Below, one piece after another: positions 24,702 through 34,036 of a stretch of 60,555 nucleotides of DNA. Each line of letters opens with the position of its first letter. Positions within the stretch are counted from its first letter, which is position 1. Made by a program: the position numbers and the translations under genes. The notes beneath the pieces were generated by a model. It was not told the origin of the DNA. It did no database searches and saw only the letters and a program-made list of their open reading frames with translations. The stretch comes from Alphaproteobacteria bacterium (GTDB taxonomy: Bacteria; Pseudomonadota; Alphaproteobacteria; Micropepsales; Micropepsaceae), in NCBI GenBank assembly GCA_947473475.1, contig CANJBZ010000026.1, positions 1-60,555 on the forward strand. The letters run 5' to 3'.

Positions 24702-24831
24702 CCCTCTCCCCTCTTCGGGGAGAGGGTCAGGGTGAGGGGGCGGTATCGATGCAGTCGATGCCGCCCTTTTTCTTTTGCCGGTGAGGAAACGGGCAGCGGA
24801 TAGAGCTCCCCCTCACCCCAACCCTCTCCCC
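24702..24831. repeat. Terminator hairpin and paired GAGGGTCAGGGTGAGGGGG repeats
   Basis: A perfect 10-bp stem (CCCTCTCCCC, loop TCTTC, GGGGAGAGGG) follows the cupin gene by 11 nt. The tract 24717-24740 reappears inverted at 24808-24831 with 22 of 24 bases matching, so a 115-bp inverted-repeat element separates the convergent cupin and cysteine-cluster genes. Repeats of this composition are very common between genes in proteobacteria. Confidence 0.8.
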
Positions 24832-24849
24832 CTTCGGGGGCGAGGGAGG

Positions 24850-25677
24850 TTAGGCCGTTTCTTTGCCGAGGGCGCCCGCGACGAGGGTGGCGATGATGCG
24901 CTGGTTGTGGGCTTCGGCAGCGGGATCTTCCATGCGTTCGAAGCTGACGTCTTTGAAGACGTCTTCACCCTTCAGCCAGCGTGTTTCGGCGTCCGGATTT
25001 TCCAGCGCGATGCGCAGCGCATGATGGAATTCGTAACAGCGGCTTTGGCGGTCTGTGGCGGCAATGGCGGCAAGGAGCGCCTGCTTTTGTGCGCTGCGCA
25101 GGGACAGCCAGACGCCCGGCGTGTCGATCCGGACGGTGTGATCGCCGTTGAATCCCCGTTCGCAGGCTTGGGCCGAGGTGGACACGAAGCCGCGGCAGGC
25201 GCCGGGACGGGACTCGTAAATCGAACAGGCATTGTCTTCCAGCAGTGCGCATGGAACGCGCTGGGCCGCGCGCTCCATGCTGGTAAGTGCGCGTGTCTTC
25301 TGATCGGCGGCCTGCACCCGGTAAAGAATCGCCTGAAGATCATCCTTGTGCTTCTCGCGCAGGGCATTGGCGACAAGGAAAACTTCCGGTGCGGTCGCCG
25401 TCACGCTGACATGACAGCAGAACGCGCAGCCTTTGGCGCACGCGATGGGGTGGGGGGACGGGTTCGTTTTCAGCGAGGTCTCGAACACCTCATGCGCGCG
25501 TTTGGCGGTGTTGGCAGCACGGGTGGGATGCCGGCTGTCCAGCGTGTCGATGAGGACGCGTGTCGCGGCGATCACCGCCCATTGCTGGTCGTTCGGCGGT
25601 GCGGATAAATCCACGCCACGGCGCGTGACCGCGTCCACGCTCTGCTTCAGTTTAAGGCGACGTTCGTGTCTGCTCAT
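24850..25677 (-). CDS. YkgJ-family cysteine cluster protein
   Basis: A 275-residue soluble protein. The cysteine pattern 'CAKGCAFCCHVSV' (about residues 79-91), followed by 'PCALLEDNACSIYESRPGACRGF' and a further 'ACERGF', is the CxxxCxxCC...C..CxxY..RPxxCR array of the YkgJ/FliB-type zinc- or iron-chelating family. Relatives modify proteins by lysine methylation in some flagellar systems, but most are uncharacterised. No flagellar genes are in the window. The terminal 'EAHNQRIIATLVAGALGKETA' is helical. Stands alone. Confidence 0.8.
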   Translation of the reverse strand: MSRHERRLKLKQSVDAVTRRGVDLSAPPNDQQWAVIAATRVLIDTLDSRHPTRAANTAKRAHEVFETSLKTNPSPHPIACAKGCAFCCHVSVTATAPEVFLVANALREKHKDDLQAILYRVQAADQKTRALTSMERAAQRVPCALLEDNACSIYESRPGACRGFVSTSAQACERGFNGDHTVRIDTPGVWLSLRSAQKQALLAAIAATDRQSRCYEFHHALRIALENPDAETRWLKGEDVFKDVSFERMEDPAAEAHNQRIIATLVAGALGKETA

Positions 25678-25688
25678 GGGGCGATAAA

Positions 25689-27161
25689 TTAACCCGCATC
25701 CGGCGCAGCTGCGCCGTTCTTGCGATAGTCGAGCGGCGGCTTGCGCTCGCCGACCAGCGGCTTGTAGGCGAAGTTCGGCCCGCGGCTCTTGTTAAATTCT
25801 GCTTTGGCAGCGGCGATCGCCTCGGGGCTTTGAAACAGTTGCGCCGCGGTCAGCGCCAGCGTCTTTGCAGCCACCACCGCGCCCTTAACGCCGATGCTCA
25901 TGCCGTCGGCGGCGGTCGCCTGCCAGGAATGCGCAGGCGTGCCCGGCACCCAGGTGGCGGTGTTCAGCGTCGCCAGCGGCGTCACCCAACTCACATCGCC
26001 AGAATCGGTGGACGCGTATTTCTGTCCATTGATGCGATAGGGCCGGATTTGCTGCGCCGTGGCGATGGACGGGATGTCCGCGCCCAGAGTCTTTTGCAGT
26101 TTCTCGGCCCAGGTTTTTTCTTCGGCGGTCCATTGCGGCGCGCCCACTTTGCGCAAATTGGCGTCCATGATTTTGCCCAGCGTGTCGTTGGGCAGAAGCG
26201 AATAATCGCCGCCGATCAGCTCGAAATCCATTTTCGTGCCGGTGCCGAGCGCCGCGCCTTCGGCTGCTTTCTTGATCCTGTCGAACACCTCGGCGACGAC
26301 GCGCGGATCGGGATGCCGCACCACGTAATAGGATTCTGAAAATTCCGGCACGATGTTGGGCGCCGCGCCGCCATTCGTGATGACGTAGTGGATGCGTACG
26401 TCGGGCAGCACATGCTCGCGCATGTAGTTGACCATGACGTTCATCACTTCGACCGCATCCAGCGCGGAACGGCCCCGCTCCGGTGCGGCGGCCGCATGCG
26501 CCGCTAAGCCGTGGAAGCGGAATTTGGCGCTGATATTGGCGAGGTTCTTGTCCTGCGAGGCGTTGTTCGCGTCCGCCGGATGCCAGTAGATGGTGGCGTC
26601 CACGTCCTTAAACAGTCCGGCGCTGATCATGTACGACTTGCCGCCGCCGCCTTCTTCCGCCGGCGTGCCGTACACGCGTAACTGTCCGTGTACGTTGTTC
26701 TCCTCCATCCATTTCTTGACGGCGATGGCCGCGGCGACCGCGCCCGAGCCGAAAAGATTATGCCCGCAGGCATGGCCCGAAGCGACGCCGGCAACCGGCT
26801 TGCGCTCCGGATCGGCGGAGTTCGACATGCCGGGCAGCGAATCCATCTCCGCCAGAATGGCGATTACCGGCCCGTCATTGGTGCCGGCTTTGGCGATAAA
26901 CGAGGTGGGGATGCCCGCAAGGCCTGCTTGGATGGTAAAACCGGCCTTCTTCAGCTCGCCCTGCAGAAGCGCGGTTGTCTTGGTCTCCTGGTAGCCAAGC
27001 TCCGGCATCTTCCAGATTTCCAGTGCCACGTCCGTCATGCGCGGTACATAGGCCTCGACGTTGGCAAGCACCTTGGCTTGGTTCGGCGCGGACAGTTCTG
27101 CCGCCCCGGCAGCCCCATTCAGCGCGACAAGTGCAACAGTTGCGTAAAGCCAGCGGCGCAT
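25689..27161 (-). CDS. Exported M20 amidohydrolase (AbgB-like)
   Basis: A 490-residue peptidase M20 protein with a signal peptide (MRRWLYATVALVALNGAAGA). The zinc-binding and catalytic pattern of the AbgB/IAA-amino-acid hydrolase branch is present: 'VIAILAEMDSLPGMS', 'GHACGHNLFGSGAVAAA', 'YGTPAEEGGGGKSYMI' and 'IYWHPADANNAS', with the dimerisation insert beginning 'RFHGLAAHAAAAPERGRSALDA'. The last catalytic His is expected near 'GTPAHSWQATAADG'. AbgB cleaves p-aminobenzoyl-glutamate; relatives cleave other N-acyl amino acids. Export makes a periplasmic scavenging role likely. No AbgA or AbgT partner is near. Confidence 0.85.
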   Translation of the reverse strand: MRRWLYATVALVALNGAAGAAELSAPNQAKVLANVEAYVPRMTDVALEIWKMPELGYQETKTTALLQGELKKAGFTIQAGLAGIPTSFIAKAGTNDGPVIAILAEMDSLPGMSNSADPERKPVAGVASGHACGHNLFGSGAVAAAIAVKKWMEENNVHGQLRVYGTPAEEGGGGKSYMISAGLFKDVDATIYWHPADANNASQDKNLANISAKFRFHGLAAHAAAAPERGRSALDAVEVMNVMVNYMREHVLPDVRIHYVITNGGAAPNIVPEFSESYYVVRHPDPRVVAEVFDRIKKAAEGAALGTGTKMDFELIGGDYSLLPNDTLGKIMDANLRKVGAPQWTAEEKTWAEKLQKTLGADIPSIATAQQIRPYRINGQKYASTDSGDVSWVTPLATLNTATWVPGTPAHSWQATAADGMSIGVKGAVVAAKTLALTAAQLFQSPEAIAAAKAEFNKSRGPNFAYKPLVGERKPPLDYRKNGAAAPDAG

Positions 27162-27235
27162 TGTTTCGTCCCCGATTTGCCAAGCCCCAAGGATGCGGCT
27201 TTACGCGGCAAGAGGCAACGCCGGAGAAGGCCGTT

Positions 27236-29422
27236 CTAAGGCGCGACACCCGACATGGCGGCGGCTTGCGCGATGCCGGGCTGGATGGCCTCCGCTGCTT
27301 TCATGTCGGTATCCGCTGCAGCCTTGTTGCCGAGGCGGCTTTGGACGACACCCCGCAAATAGAGCGCAGGCGCTTGGCGCGGCTCCAGGCGCACCGCGGC
27401 GTTCAAATCGCGCAGCGCATCGGGAAACGCGCCTGCTTTGAAGTACAGCATTCCCCGCATCTGGTAATTCGGGAAGTAGTTGGGATTGATGCGCACCGAT
27501 TCTGCGAAATCGCCCAAAGCCATTGAGATGTTTCCTCTCACGACTTGGGCATTGGCCCGCACGAAATAGGCGAACCACAATGTTTTGTTGCGCCGGATGG
27601 CTTCGTCCCCATCGCGAAAGGCATGTTCGAAATCCCGCTTGGCCAGATAGATCGAGCCGCGGCGCTCATAAAGCGATGCATTGTCAGGATTGATCTGAAT
27701 GGCCTTTTCATAGTCCGCGAGCGCTTCGTCAAATTTCTGCCGGCGTTCAAACAACCATCCCCGCGCCGCGTACACATCGCCGTAAGAAGCGTTGGCTTCT
27801 ATCGCGGCGTTGAAGTCGGCCAGAGCCTCGTCCGTCCTGTTCTGCTCAAAAAGGATCGCGCCGTGCCGGTACAGGCTGTCGGCGTCCTTGGGATCGAGCT
27901 TGATGGCTTGGGCAAAATCCGCCGCCGCTTCGTCGTACTTCCGAAGAGCGAGATAGGCGCGGCCCCTGTCATTGTAGACAACGGGCGCCGTCAGTCCGAG
28001 CTGAATCGCACGATCGTAATCGCCAACGGCCGCGTCCCACCGCCCCAATGAGCCGGTCGCCAGACCCCGCGTGATATAGGCACGCGCAAGGCTTGGATTG
28101 ACGCGAAGCGCGGCATTCGACTCCGCAACGACCATGTCGAGCTGCATCAGCCCCCAATAGGAAACTGCACGGTCGGCAAGAATTTCGGGATTATCGGGCG
28201 ATAATTTCAGCGCCGCATTCAAATCGGCCAGCGCGGCGTTGTAGTTGCCCTTCTGATTGCGCAGCTTTGCGCGGAATTCGAGGGCGTTGGGCGTGTTGGG
28301 CTGCAATGCAATGGCGCGGTCGAACTCGCTTTCGGCTTGATCGAACTGCTTGGTGTTCCAATGGACGATTCCAACGCCGGCAACCGCTTCGGCATAATCC
28401 GGGGCGGCTTTCAGGGCGCTTTGATAATCCGAAAGGGCCTGCTGATAGTCGCCTCCGTCAACAGAGATCGCCGCGCGCAAAGTCAGCGCCTCCGGGTAAG
28501 CCGGGAAGAGGCGGATCGCGTCGTTCAGATCCGGAAGCGCCTTGTCGATTTCCGCCAGACGCACATGATCCAATGCGCGTGCGTAGTAAAGAAGTGCGGC
28601 GTTCGGCGCGGCTTTCAGCCCTTCGTCCAGGTCCGCGATGCCTTCCCGAAATTGCCTGCGCAATTGATAGATGCGGGCGCGCTGAAATCGGGCCATCGGA
28701 TTGGGAGGCGCAAGCCTTATAGCCTCCGCCAAATCCGCGAGCGCATCATCGTAGTTTTCCTGCTGCATGCGAACCATGCCGCGCGCGAGATACGCTGCGG
28801 CGTTGTCGGGCCGCAATTTGAACGCCGCATCGCAATCGGCTTGGGCATTTTGCACATTGCCCGCATCGAGATAGGTCAGGCATCGGTTCAGCAGCGCATC
28901 GGGCGAATCCGGCTGCAGGCTGATGACCATGCTGTAGTCGGTGATGGCTTCGGCGAATTTGCGTTGGCGCGCATAAAGACTGGCGCGGGCCGTCAATGGC
29001 AGCGGGTAGCGCGGGGCGAGTTCGATGGCGCGCGCCAAATCGTACATCGCCGCCTCTTGGTCGTTCTGAATGATGTGCACGATACCCCGGCCGTAAAAGG
29101 CAAACGGGTCGGGCTGCACCAGAAGCGCGGCGTCAAACTCTTTAAGCGCGTTCGCCACGTCGTTGGCGTTGAACAAGAGAAGCAGCCCGCGTGTTGCGCG
29201 CAGGCTCTTTTCCTGAGTGGGGGACAAATTTCCGCCGTTAAGCGCGGACGTGATGGATTCCATCAAGACCGCGTCGTCCAAGGCGCGGTTGCCGGTGTTT
29301 GCGTTCAGCCCCGATATAACGGGCGCGGTTCCGAGGGTTTCACCCGCCGGGACGGCAGCAGATGCGTTGGCGGCCCATAACGCCAACACCCCCGCGCACG
29401 CATAGCGATATGCCCGCGCCAC
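27236..29422 (-). CDS. Exported protein built of about 17 TPR repeats
   Basis: A 728-residue protein. I start it at GTG because AAGGGGG lies 5 nt upstream and the signal peptide (VARAYRYACAGVLALWAANASA) begins there. After a linker of about 60 residues the whole chain is consecutive 34-residue tetratricopeptide repeats with the consensus 'ALADYxxAIxLxPxxAxAYxxRGxxxxxxGxYDxA', for example 'PFAFYGRGIVHIIQNDQEAAMYDLARAIELAPRYPL' cut into units. No catalytic domain or membrane anchor. Such proteins act as periplasmic scaffolds. Stands alone; 121 nt separate its start from the end of the next upstream gene. Confidence 0.85.
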   Translation of the reverse strand: MARAYRYACAGVLALWAANASAAVPAGETLGTAPVISGLNANTGNRALDDAVLMESITSALNGGNLSPTQEKSLRATRGLLLLFNANDVANALKEFDAALLVQPDPFAFYGRGIVHIIQNDQEAAMYDLARAIELAPRYPLPLTARASLYARQRKFAEAITDYSMVISLQPDSPDALLNRCLTYLDAGNVQNAQADCDAAFKLRPDNAAAYLARGMVRMQQENYDDALADLAEAIRLAPPNPMARFQRARIYQLRRQFREGIADLDEGLKAAPNAALLYYARALDHVRLAEIDKALPDLNDAIRLFPAYPEALTLRAAISVDGGDYQQALSDYQSALKAAPDYAEAVAGVGIVHWNTKQFDQAESEFDRAIALQPNTPNALEFRAKLRNQKGNYNAALADLNAALKLSPDNPEILADRAVSYWGLMQLDMVVAESNAALRVNPSLARAYITRGLATGSLGRWDAAVGDYDRAIQLGLTAPVVYNDRGRAYLALRKYDEAAADFAQAIKLDPKDADSLYRHGAILFEQNRTDEALADFNAAIEANASYGDVYAARGWLFERRQKFDEALADYEKAIQINPDNASLYERRGSIYLAKRDFEHAFRDGDEAIRRNKTLWFAYFVRANAQVVRGNISMALGDFAESVRINPNYFPNYQMRGMLYFKAGAFPDALRDLNAAVRLEPRQAPALYLRGVVQSRLGNKAAADTDMKAAEAIQPGIAQAAAMSGVAP

Positions 29423-29543
29423 GTTTGCCCCCTTCGGTCGCGACCCCCTGAGATTGCGGCTTTTGAACGCGCGGCGCAATCGCCAGAAAGAAGTGTGGCC
29501 CGCTTTTCGGTATCGGCGGTTCAGCGGCGCGGAGGCGGATTTC

Positions 29544-30449
29544 TTAGAAATCCGCCGTCTTCGCTTCCGGCATGTTGTAGCGTTCGGTGTCGAAGTGGTT
29601 GCCGTTGTTTTCGGCGCAGACGAATTCCTCGATCTCGCTCTTCTCGTTGCGGTAGCGCATCATGGCGCCCCACGGCATGGTGAAGGCGCCGGGGTCTTCC
29701 ACGGTGAACGAGACTTCGATGCCCTTCGTCGTTCCCCCGCCGCCGCCACGGCGGCCACCGGCGGGGACCTGGGTAATCTTCCAACGCTCCGTGACATGAA
29801 GCTGCTTGGTGTGCGGCGTGCGGTAGTTGTCCACAAAGCTGAAGGGATGTTCGACGAAGCCCACTGTATCGACTACCAGCGTATCGCCGTTCTCATAATG
29901 GCCGACGGATTCGCCGAACCAGGTCGGGCGCGGGTTCTGGGTGTGCGGCTTGTTCAGATAGACGTGGCGCACGAGCTGGTCGCGCTCCCAGATCATGATC
30001 ACTTCATCGGGCTTCTGGATGAAATACATGGTCGTCGGCACCAGCAATTGCGCCGGCACGCCGCCGGGCCAGCACAGCGAGGTGGCAACGAAGGGGATCG
30101 TGCCCTTGATGACTTCCTCATTGTACTTCTGCATTTGTGGCTTCACCCATTCCTGCAGTATGGGGCTGGTCAGATCGGCGACGCGCTCGGTCTTTTGGCC
30201 GGGTTCCAGATTTCCGACATGGGGAAATTTCGGATCGTTGGTGACCGGCTTGGCGCCAGAAACCGGCGGGGCGTAGTCCGTCGCGTTGGCATTGATCATG
30301 GTCCAACCAGTGCCGGGTGCGGTGAAATCCGGGACGCCTTCTTTCGCCGGTGCATTCTGCGCGGCGAGCGGGGACGACAGCGCCAGCGCGGCCCCGGTGC
30401 AGAACAGGGCAGTGCGTAGAGCGCGGGCAAACGAATGGGCAGGCGTCAT
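29544..30449 (-). CDS. Secreted protein of unknown function, paralogue B
   Basis: A 301-residue exported member of the family described at 18539-19354. The start is the ATG of MTPAHSF, with AAGGACC upstream. Signal peptide ends near SSPLAAQ. Shared motifs: 'TWFGESVGHYENGDTLVVD', 'YRTPHTKQLHVTERWKI', 'CWPGGVPAQLLVP' and 'EFVCAENN'. A low-complexity insert 'AGGRRGGGGG' sits between the HVTERW and C-terminal parts and is absent from the other two copies. It is a single-gene unit, so its neighbours say nothing on function. Confidence 0.8.
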   Translation of the reverse strand: MTPAHSFARALRTALFCTGAALALSSPLAAQNAPAKEGVPDFTAPGTGWTMINANATDYAPPVSGAKPVTNDPKFPHVGNLEPGQKTERVADLTSPILQEWVKPQMQKYNEEVIKGTIPFVATSLCWPGGVPAQLLVPTTMYFIQKPDEVIMIWERDQLVRHVYLNKPHTQNPRPTWFGESVGHYENGDTLVVDTVGFVEHPFSFVDNYRTPHTKQLHVTERWKITQVPAGGRRGGGGGTTKGIEVSFTVEDPGAFTMPWGAMMRYRNEKSEIEEFVCAENNGNHFDTERYNMPEAKTADF

Positions 30450-30674
30450 CGGTCGGTCCTTGGTACGAATGGGTTTGATGGCGCGGAGAATAGGCCGTCC
30501 CGCCGGACTTGTCATGGCACGAGCCCGCGGCGTTTTGGAATTGTCGACGGCCTGGCGCCCTTTTGAAAGGTGAGCCCATGGCCAAGGCGCCGATCATCTT
30601 GGATTCGCGCCGCCCAGCCCGGCCCTTTCCCGCAGTTCTATTGATTGGCGAGTTTCTCGCGGAGCCGCGGAGGT

Positions 30675-30838
30675 AGCGGAGAAGAAAAAGGGGTAACACA
30701 AAGGACACTAAGGGTGCTCAAAGGACACCAAGTTGGTGGCGAATCTGATCCAGTTCGGCAGGCCGAAAGTTTCTGGCGCGCAATGCGCGCCAATTTCCTT
30801 CTTTGTGCTCTTTGTGGTCCCCCTTTTTCTTCTCCGCT
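30675..30838. repeat. Dispersed inverted-repeat element, copy 1
   Basis: Arms of 19 identical bases (AGCGGAGAAGAAAAAGGGG and its complement) bracket an imperfect, GTAACACAAAGGACAC-rich stem and a GCGCGCAATGCGCGCC centre. Copy 2 is at 41289-41417. It fills most of the gene-free stretch 30450-30853; the remainder holds only the promoter region of paralogue B, and no small gene is seen. Confidence 0.75.
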
Positions 30839-30853
30839 GCCTCTGCGAAATGC

Positions 30854-32374
30854 TTAAGCCGCCGCGCGGAAGCTGGCGGTCACCGCGAACCCGCCGCCTT
30901 CGCGGTTGGCGGCGGCGATCTTTCCGCCGAGGCCTTCCACATTGCGCCGGACGATCCAAAGCCCAAGACCGAAATGATTGTCGGTTTGCAGCAGGGCGTC
31001 CGGTGTTTCGCGTGTTTGCGAACGGGCGGAAAAATGCCGTTCGAAAATCAGTGGCAAATTGTCGGCCGGCACGCCCGGTCCGTTGTCGGCGACGGTCAGA
31101 TGCGCCTGATGGTCGGTCACTTTCAGCGTCACTTCGATCATGCCGCCGTGTTCCGTGAAACTCGCAGCATTTTCGAGCAGATTTTCAAGAATAGATTCCA
31201 TGGCTTCTTCGGTTGCGTAAGCGTGTACATCCGGTTCGATATCCGTGCGCAGCGACTTGCCTTCGGCGGTCAGCGTTGCTTCGTACGCAGCGATAAGTTG
31301 CGCGAGATATGCAGAGAGATTGATGGGCCGCGAGTTTGAATAAATCGCGTCAGCCGCCGCCTGTTCCAGGTCACGCGCTGCCGAAACCAGAATATCCAGC
31401 CGCGCGGTCGAACGCTCGATCAGCTCCAAACTGCGTGTGGCCTGGGCATTGTTGGCCGGCACGGCGCGCTTCAACGGTTCAATGGCCTGTGCGATGACCG
31501 CCAGTGGCGCCTTCAGCGCGTGCGCGTTTTCCTCGGCCGCCTGGATGATGAAATCCTTGGACTGCTTTAACGCGGTGACGAGAGAGTCGAAATCGTCGGC
31601 CACGCCGTTCAGCTCGGGAATCGTATTCATCTCTCGGAACGTGACATTGCCTTCGCCATGACTGCGGATCTTGCGGGCCGCGGTGCGAAAGCGGTCGATG
31701 TTGCGCCAGATATCCGTAAACAGCCATGCCACGACCACGGCGCTCAGAAGGTAGATCAGTATCGCCAGTGTGACGGCGGGCGTGCGCCAAACCGGCTGAC
31801 CGATGGAGGTCGCAAGGATGGCGGCGGTCGATTGCGACGTCACCACCACCCAGCAACTCTGGCCGATGTGAATCGGGGTAACCGACGTCAGGATTTCGGG
31901 CGTACCCGCGGGATTGGTGAAACGCTGCGCCGGCGCCTTCTCGCCGTTGCAGGTGGGCGCGAGCTTGTCGAACAGTCCCAGCTGGACGAGTTCATCGCGT
32001 TCCTGTTCCAAATATTGCGCGGTTGTTGAGGGGGCCGAGGCGACGTACAGGAAACCTTCCGTGTCCGCGCTGCCGACCGGCCGCACCAAAACCTTGATAT
32101 TGGTGCCCTGTTGCTGAATCTCGTTGAGCGCCTGTTGCAGTCTTTCGGGCGGCTCGCTTTCGAAATCGGCAAGCCGCGGCGTCAGAACAGAAGCGATCAG
32201 CGTTCCTTTTTCCTCGACCGTGCGCTGCAGCAGCGCGCTTTGCTGCGTGTCGGCAATCTGGAACAAACGATAAAAAATAATCGGGACAAAGAGGAAGATG
32301 ACCGCAAGCAGCATGATCTTGAGTGCAAGCGTGCGAAAGCCTGCATAGATCTTGCTGGGCAGGCTATGGCCCAT
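30854..32374 (-). CDS. Membrane sensor histidine kinase
   Basis: A 506-residue kinase. The start is the ATG of MGHSLPSK, which overlaps the regulator gene by 11 nt; longer frames run antisense to that gene. Membrane helix 1 (LKIMLLAVIFLFVPIIFYRLF), periplasmic sensor of about 150 residues with two cysteines (TCNGEKAP and QSCWVVV), helix 2 (AVTLAILIYLLSAVVVAWLF), HAMP-like linker, then HisKA with 'AAEENAHALKAPLAVIAQA' (phospho-acceptor His in HALKAP) and HATPase with N box 'ILENLLENAASFTEHGG', G1 'VADNGPGVPADN' and G2 'HFGLGLWIVRRNV'. It forms an operon with the response regulator and a lipoprotein. Signal unknown; the Ala-Leu-Lys-Ala-Pro H-box groups it with ChvG-like kinases. Confidence 0.9.
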   Translation of the reverse strand: MGHSLPSKIYAGFRTLALKIMLLAVIFLFVPIIFYRLFQIADTQQSALLQRTVEEKGTLIASVLTPRLADFESEPPERLQQALNEIQQQGTNIKVLVRPVGSADTEGFLYVASAPSTTAQYLEQERDELVQLGLFDKLAPTCNGEKAPAQRFTNPAGTPEILTSVTPIHIGQSCWVVVTSQSTAAILATSIGQPVWRTPAVTLAILIYLLSAVVVAWLFTDIWRNIDRFRTAARKIRSHGEGNVTFREMNTIPELNGVADDFDSLVTALKQSKDFIIQAAEENAHALKAPLAVIAQAIEPLKRAVPANNAQATRSLELIERSTARLDILVSAARDLEQAAADAIYSNSRPINLSAYLAQLIAAYEATLTAEGKSLRTDIEPDVHAYATEEAMESILENLLENAASFTEHGGMIEVTLKVTDHQAHLTVADNGPGVPADNLPLIFERHFSARSQTRETPDALLQTDNHFGLGLWIVRRNVEGLGGKIAAANREGGGFAVTASFRAAA

Positions 32375-33131
32375 CACCTTCGCTCCAGCGGTAACCGAAC
32401 CCCGGGTAATTCTCGATCTGCGTGAAGTCCGGGTCAATGTCCCTGAATTTCTGGCGGATACGCTTGATGAAGGCGCGCACATTGGCGCGATACCCGATCT
32501 CGCCCTGGCCTGCCGCGAAGCCTTCGCCATGCACAATGTCATAAAGCTCGCGGTAGCGCACGTCGCGTCCGGCGCGGGTCACGAGGTGGTCCACCATCTG
32601 GAATTCGGTCAGGGTCAGATCGAGCTGAGCATTCCTCCAATAGGCCCGGCTGACGTCGCGCTGCAGGCGAATATGGCCGCGGGCAAACGCCGCCGGCAGC
32701 GCCTCATTGCGTACGGGGGCCTCATGCGACTTGAGGCCTTTAAGAATAAGCTCGATGCGGCGCGAAAGAATCGAGAACCCGCGCGACTTCTCGACAAAGT
32801 CCACAGCGCCGCCCAGCAAGCCCGCCTCTTCATAGATTTGGTCGCTTAGGACTGTCAGGAACACCACGGGCGTTTCCACCTTGCGTTCCCGCAATTCGCG
32901 CAAAACCTCGATGCCCGTCATGCCCGGCATTTTCCAATCGAGCAGGATCATGTCGGGTGTGCCATGCTCGGTAAAATAGCGCAGCGCCGTGGGCCCGTCG
33001 GAAAAAGCGGTGATCGTAAAACCCGCGTCAGCAAGGTTCTGGGCGAGGGACTCGCGGAACATGCCGTCGTCATCGACTATGACAATACGCCTGGCCGTCG
33101 CGGTCATCGTATCAAGGAGAATTTGGTTCAT
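32364..33131 (-). CDS. OmpR-type response regulator
   Basis: A 255-residue regulator (or 247 if the ATG encoding MTATARR at 33107 is used; neither has a clear ribosome site, and the longer one overlaps the lipoprotein gene by 20 nt). Receiver: 'RIVIVDDDGMFRESLAQNL', phospho-acceptor Asp in 'MILLDWKMPGMTGIEVL', 'VVFLTVLSDQIYEEAGLLGGAVDFVEKSR' with the Lys. The C-terminal winged helix has 'LTLTEFQMVDHLVTRAGR...YRELYDIVHG' and 'RANVRAFIKRIRQKFRDID' followed by 'IENYPGFGYRW', the Trans_Reg_C signature. The partner of the overlapping kinase. Regulon not deducible here; it is a ChvI-like architecture. Confidence 0.9.
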   Translation of the reverse strand: MNQILLDTMTATARRIVIVDDDGMFRESLAQNLADAGFTITAFSDGPTALRYFTEHGTPDMILLDWKMPGMTGIEVLRELRERKVETPVVFLTVLSDQIYEEAGLLGGAVDFVEKSRGFSILSRRIELILKGLKSHEAPVRNEALPAAFARGHIRLQRDVSRAYWRNAQLDLTLTEFQMVDHLVTRAGRDVRYRELYDIVHGEGFAAGQGEIGYRANVRAFIKRIRQKFRDIDPDFTQIENYPGFGYRWSEGDGP

Positions 33132-33687
33132 CGTTGTTGGCCACCATTATGCTGCGCATGCAGATACTTGAGTTTGCCGGCTTTTCGCCGCTGCCGTCCT
33201 TCAGATCGTATTTCAGTACACGGAATATCCTGGTTTTGATGTCCGGGTAGAAATAGAGCTGAAAGGTGCAATCGCCCGCATAGGTCCACACCACCGAAAG
33301 CGCGCTCTTCTGAACCGTATCCGGTTCGCGCAGAAGCAGTCTCACCGAGGTGAAATCGGAGCCTAAGAGCGCGCCCGGAGCGACCGCTTCCGTATCCGGC
33401 GGCGGCATAGGCTTCATCACGGGCGTGGGCGGACGGGCCGGCGGGTTGTTGACCATCGCGAGTTGAAGCGGGGTGAGTTGGGCCGGCGCCGGCCGGGCAA
33501 TATTGGGTTCGGGCACGGGGATTTCGTGTGCTTCGGCGGGCGGCCTGACGGGAAGTGAGATCGGCGGCAGCGTGGGCCGGGTAAACAGCGACGACAACGG
33601 AACCGAACCGCACGACGCGAGCAGAAGCGCGGCCGCAGAGAGCGGCAGCCAATGCATTGCTCGGTGTCCGTTTTGTGTCCGGCTCAT
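33112..33687 (-). CDS. Outer-membrane lipoprotein, proline-rich, hypothetical
   Basis: A 191-residue lipoprotein: signal peptide with lipobox 'LLLASC' (Cys 26), then a proline-rich tether of about 75 residues (PTLPPISLPVRPPAE; PARPPTPVMKPMPPPD), then a compact domain with 'SVRLLLREPDTVQKS' and 'WTYAGDCTFQLYFYPD', which has a SmpA/OmlA-like look (short beta domain with a Trp-Tyr strand). GAGGTGG precedes the ATG. It is the first gene of the operon with the two-component pair, overlapping the regulator start. It may sense the envelope state for the kinase or be its target; that is inference. Confidence 0.75.
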   Translation of the reverse strand: MSRTQNGHRAMHWLPLSAAALLLASCGSVPLSSLFTRPTLPPISLPVRPPAEAHEIPVPEPNIARPAPAQLTPLQLAMVNNPPARPPTPVMKPMPPPDTEAVAPGALLGSDFTSVRLLLREPDTVQKSALSVVWTYAGDCTFQLYFYPDIKTRIFRVLKYDLKDGSGEKPANSSICMRSIMVANNDEPNSP

Positions 33688-33823
33688 CGCGGGCCACCTC
33701 TACCATGCTCGATCGCTGACGAACGCCCCCCTCTCCCCCCATGTGGTGGACCGGGTTAATACGAGCCTATCCGGAAAGCTTGATACAGACGCACTTTTGA
33801 AGCAATCCGCAATATTCTCATCC

Positions 33824-34036
33824 TTACAGAGAGAAAGTGGCGCGGCCCCTGTCCACGCCACGATGCGAATGATCCCAATTCTCAAGACGGGACACCTCGG
33901 CTTCCAGCTCGTCCGCATAACGCGATACCTCTGCCGCGGTTCGGCGGTCGTACAAGGCGTCGGCAAGCTGCTTGTAGCGGTGTGCGCGAGAACGCAGCAG
34001 GGCGATGCGGTCGGTAACGGAATAGGGTGCAGACAT
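33824..34036 (-). CDS. Small helical protein, 70 aa
   Basis: Starts at the ATG of MSAPYSV, with AAGGAGT about 9 nt upstream. A single long amphipathic helix is likely: 'LLRSRAHRYKQLADALYDRRTAAEVSRYADELEAEVSRLE'. The RAxxYxxLAxxxxxxxxxxxxAxxLExEA pattern is common in small alphaproteobacterial proteins and is echoed by the 58-residue protein at 45929-46105. No function is known to me. Isolated single gene. Confidence 0.65.
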   Translation of the reverse strand: MSAPYSVTDRIALLRSRAHRYKQLADALYDRRTAAEVSRYADELEAEVSRLENWDHSHRGVDRGRATFSL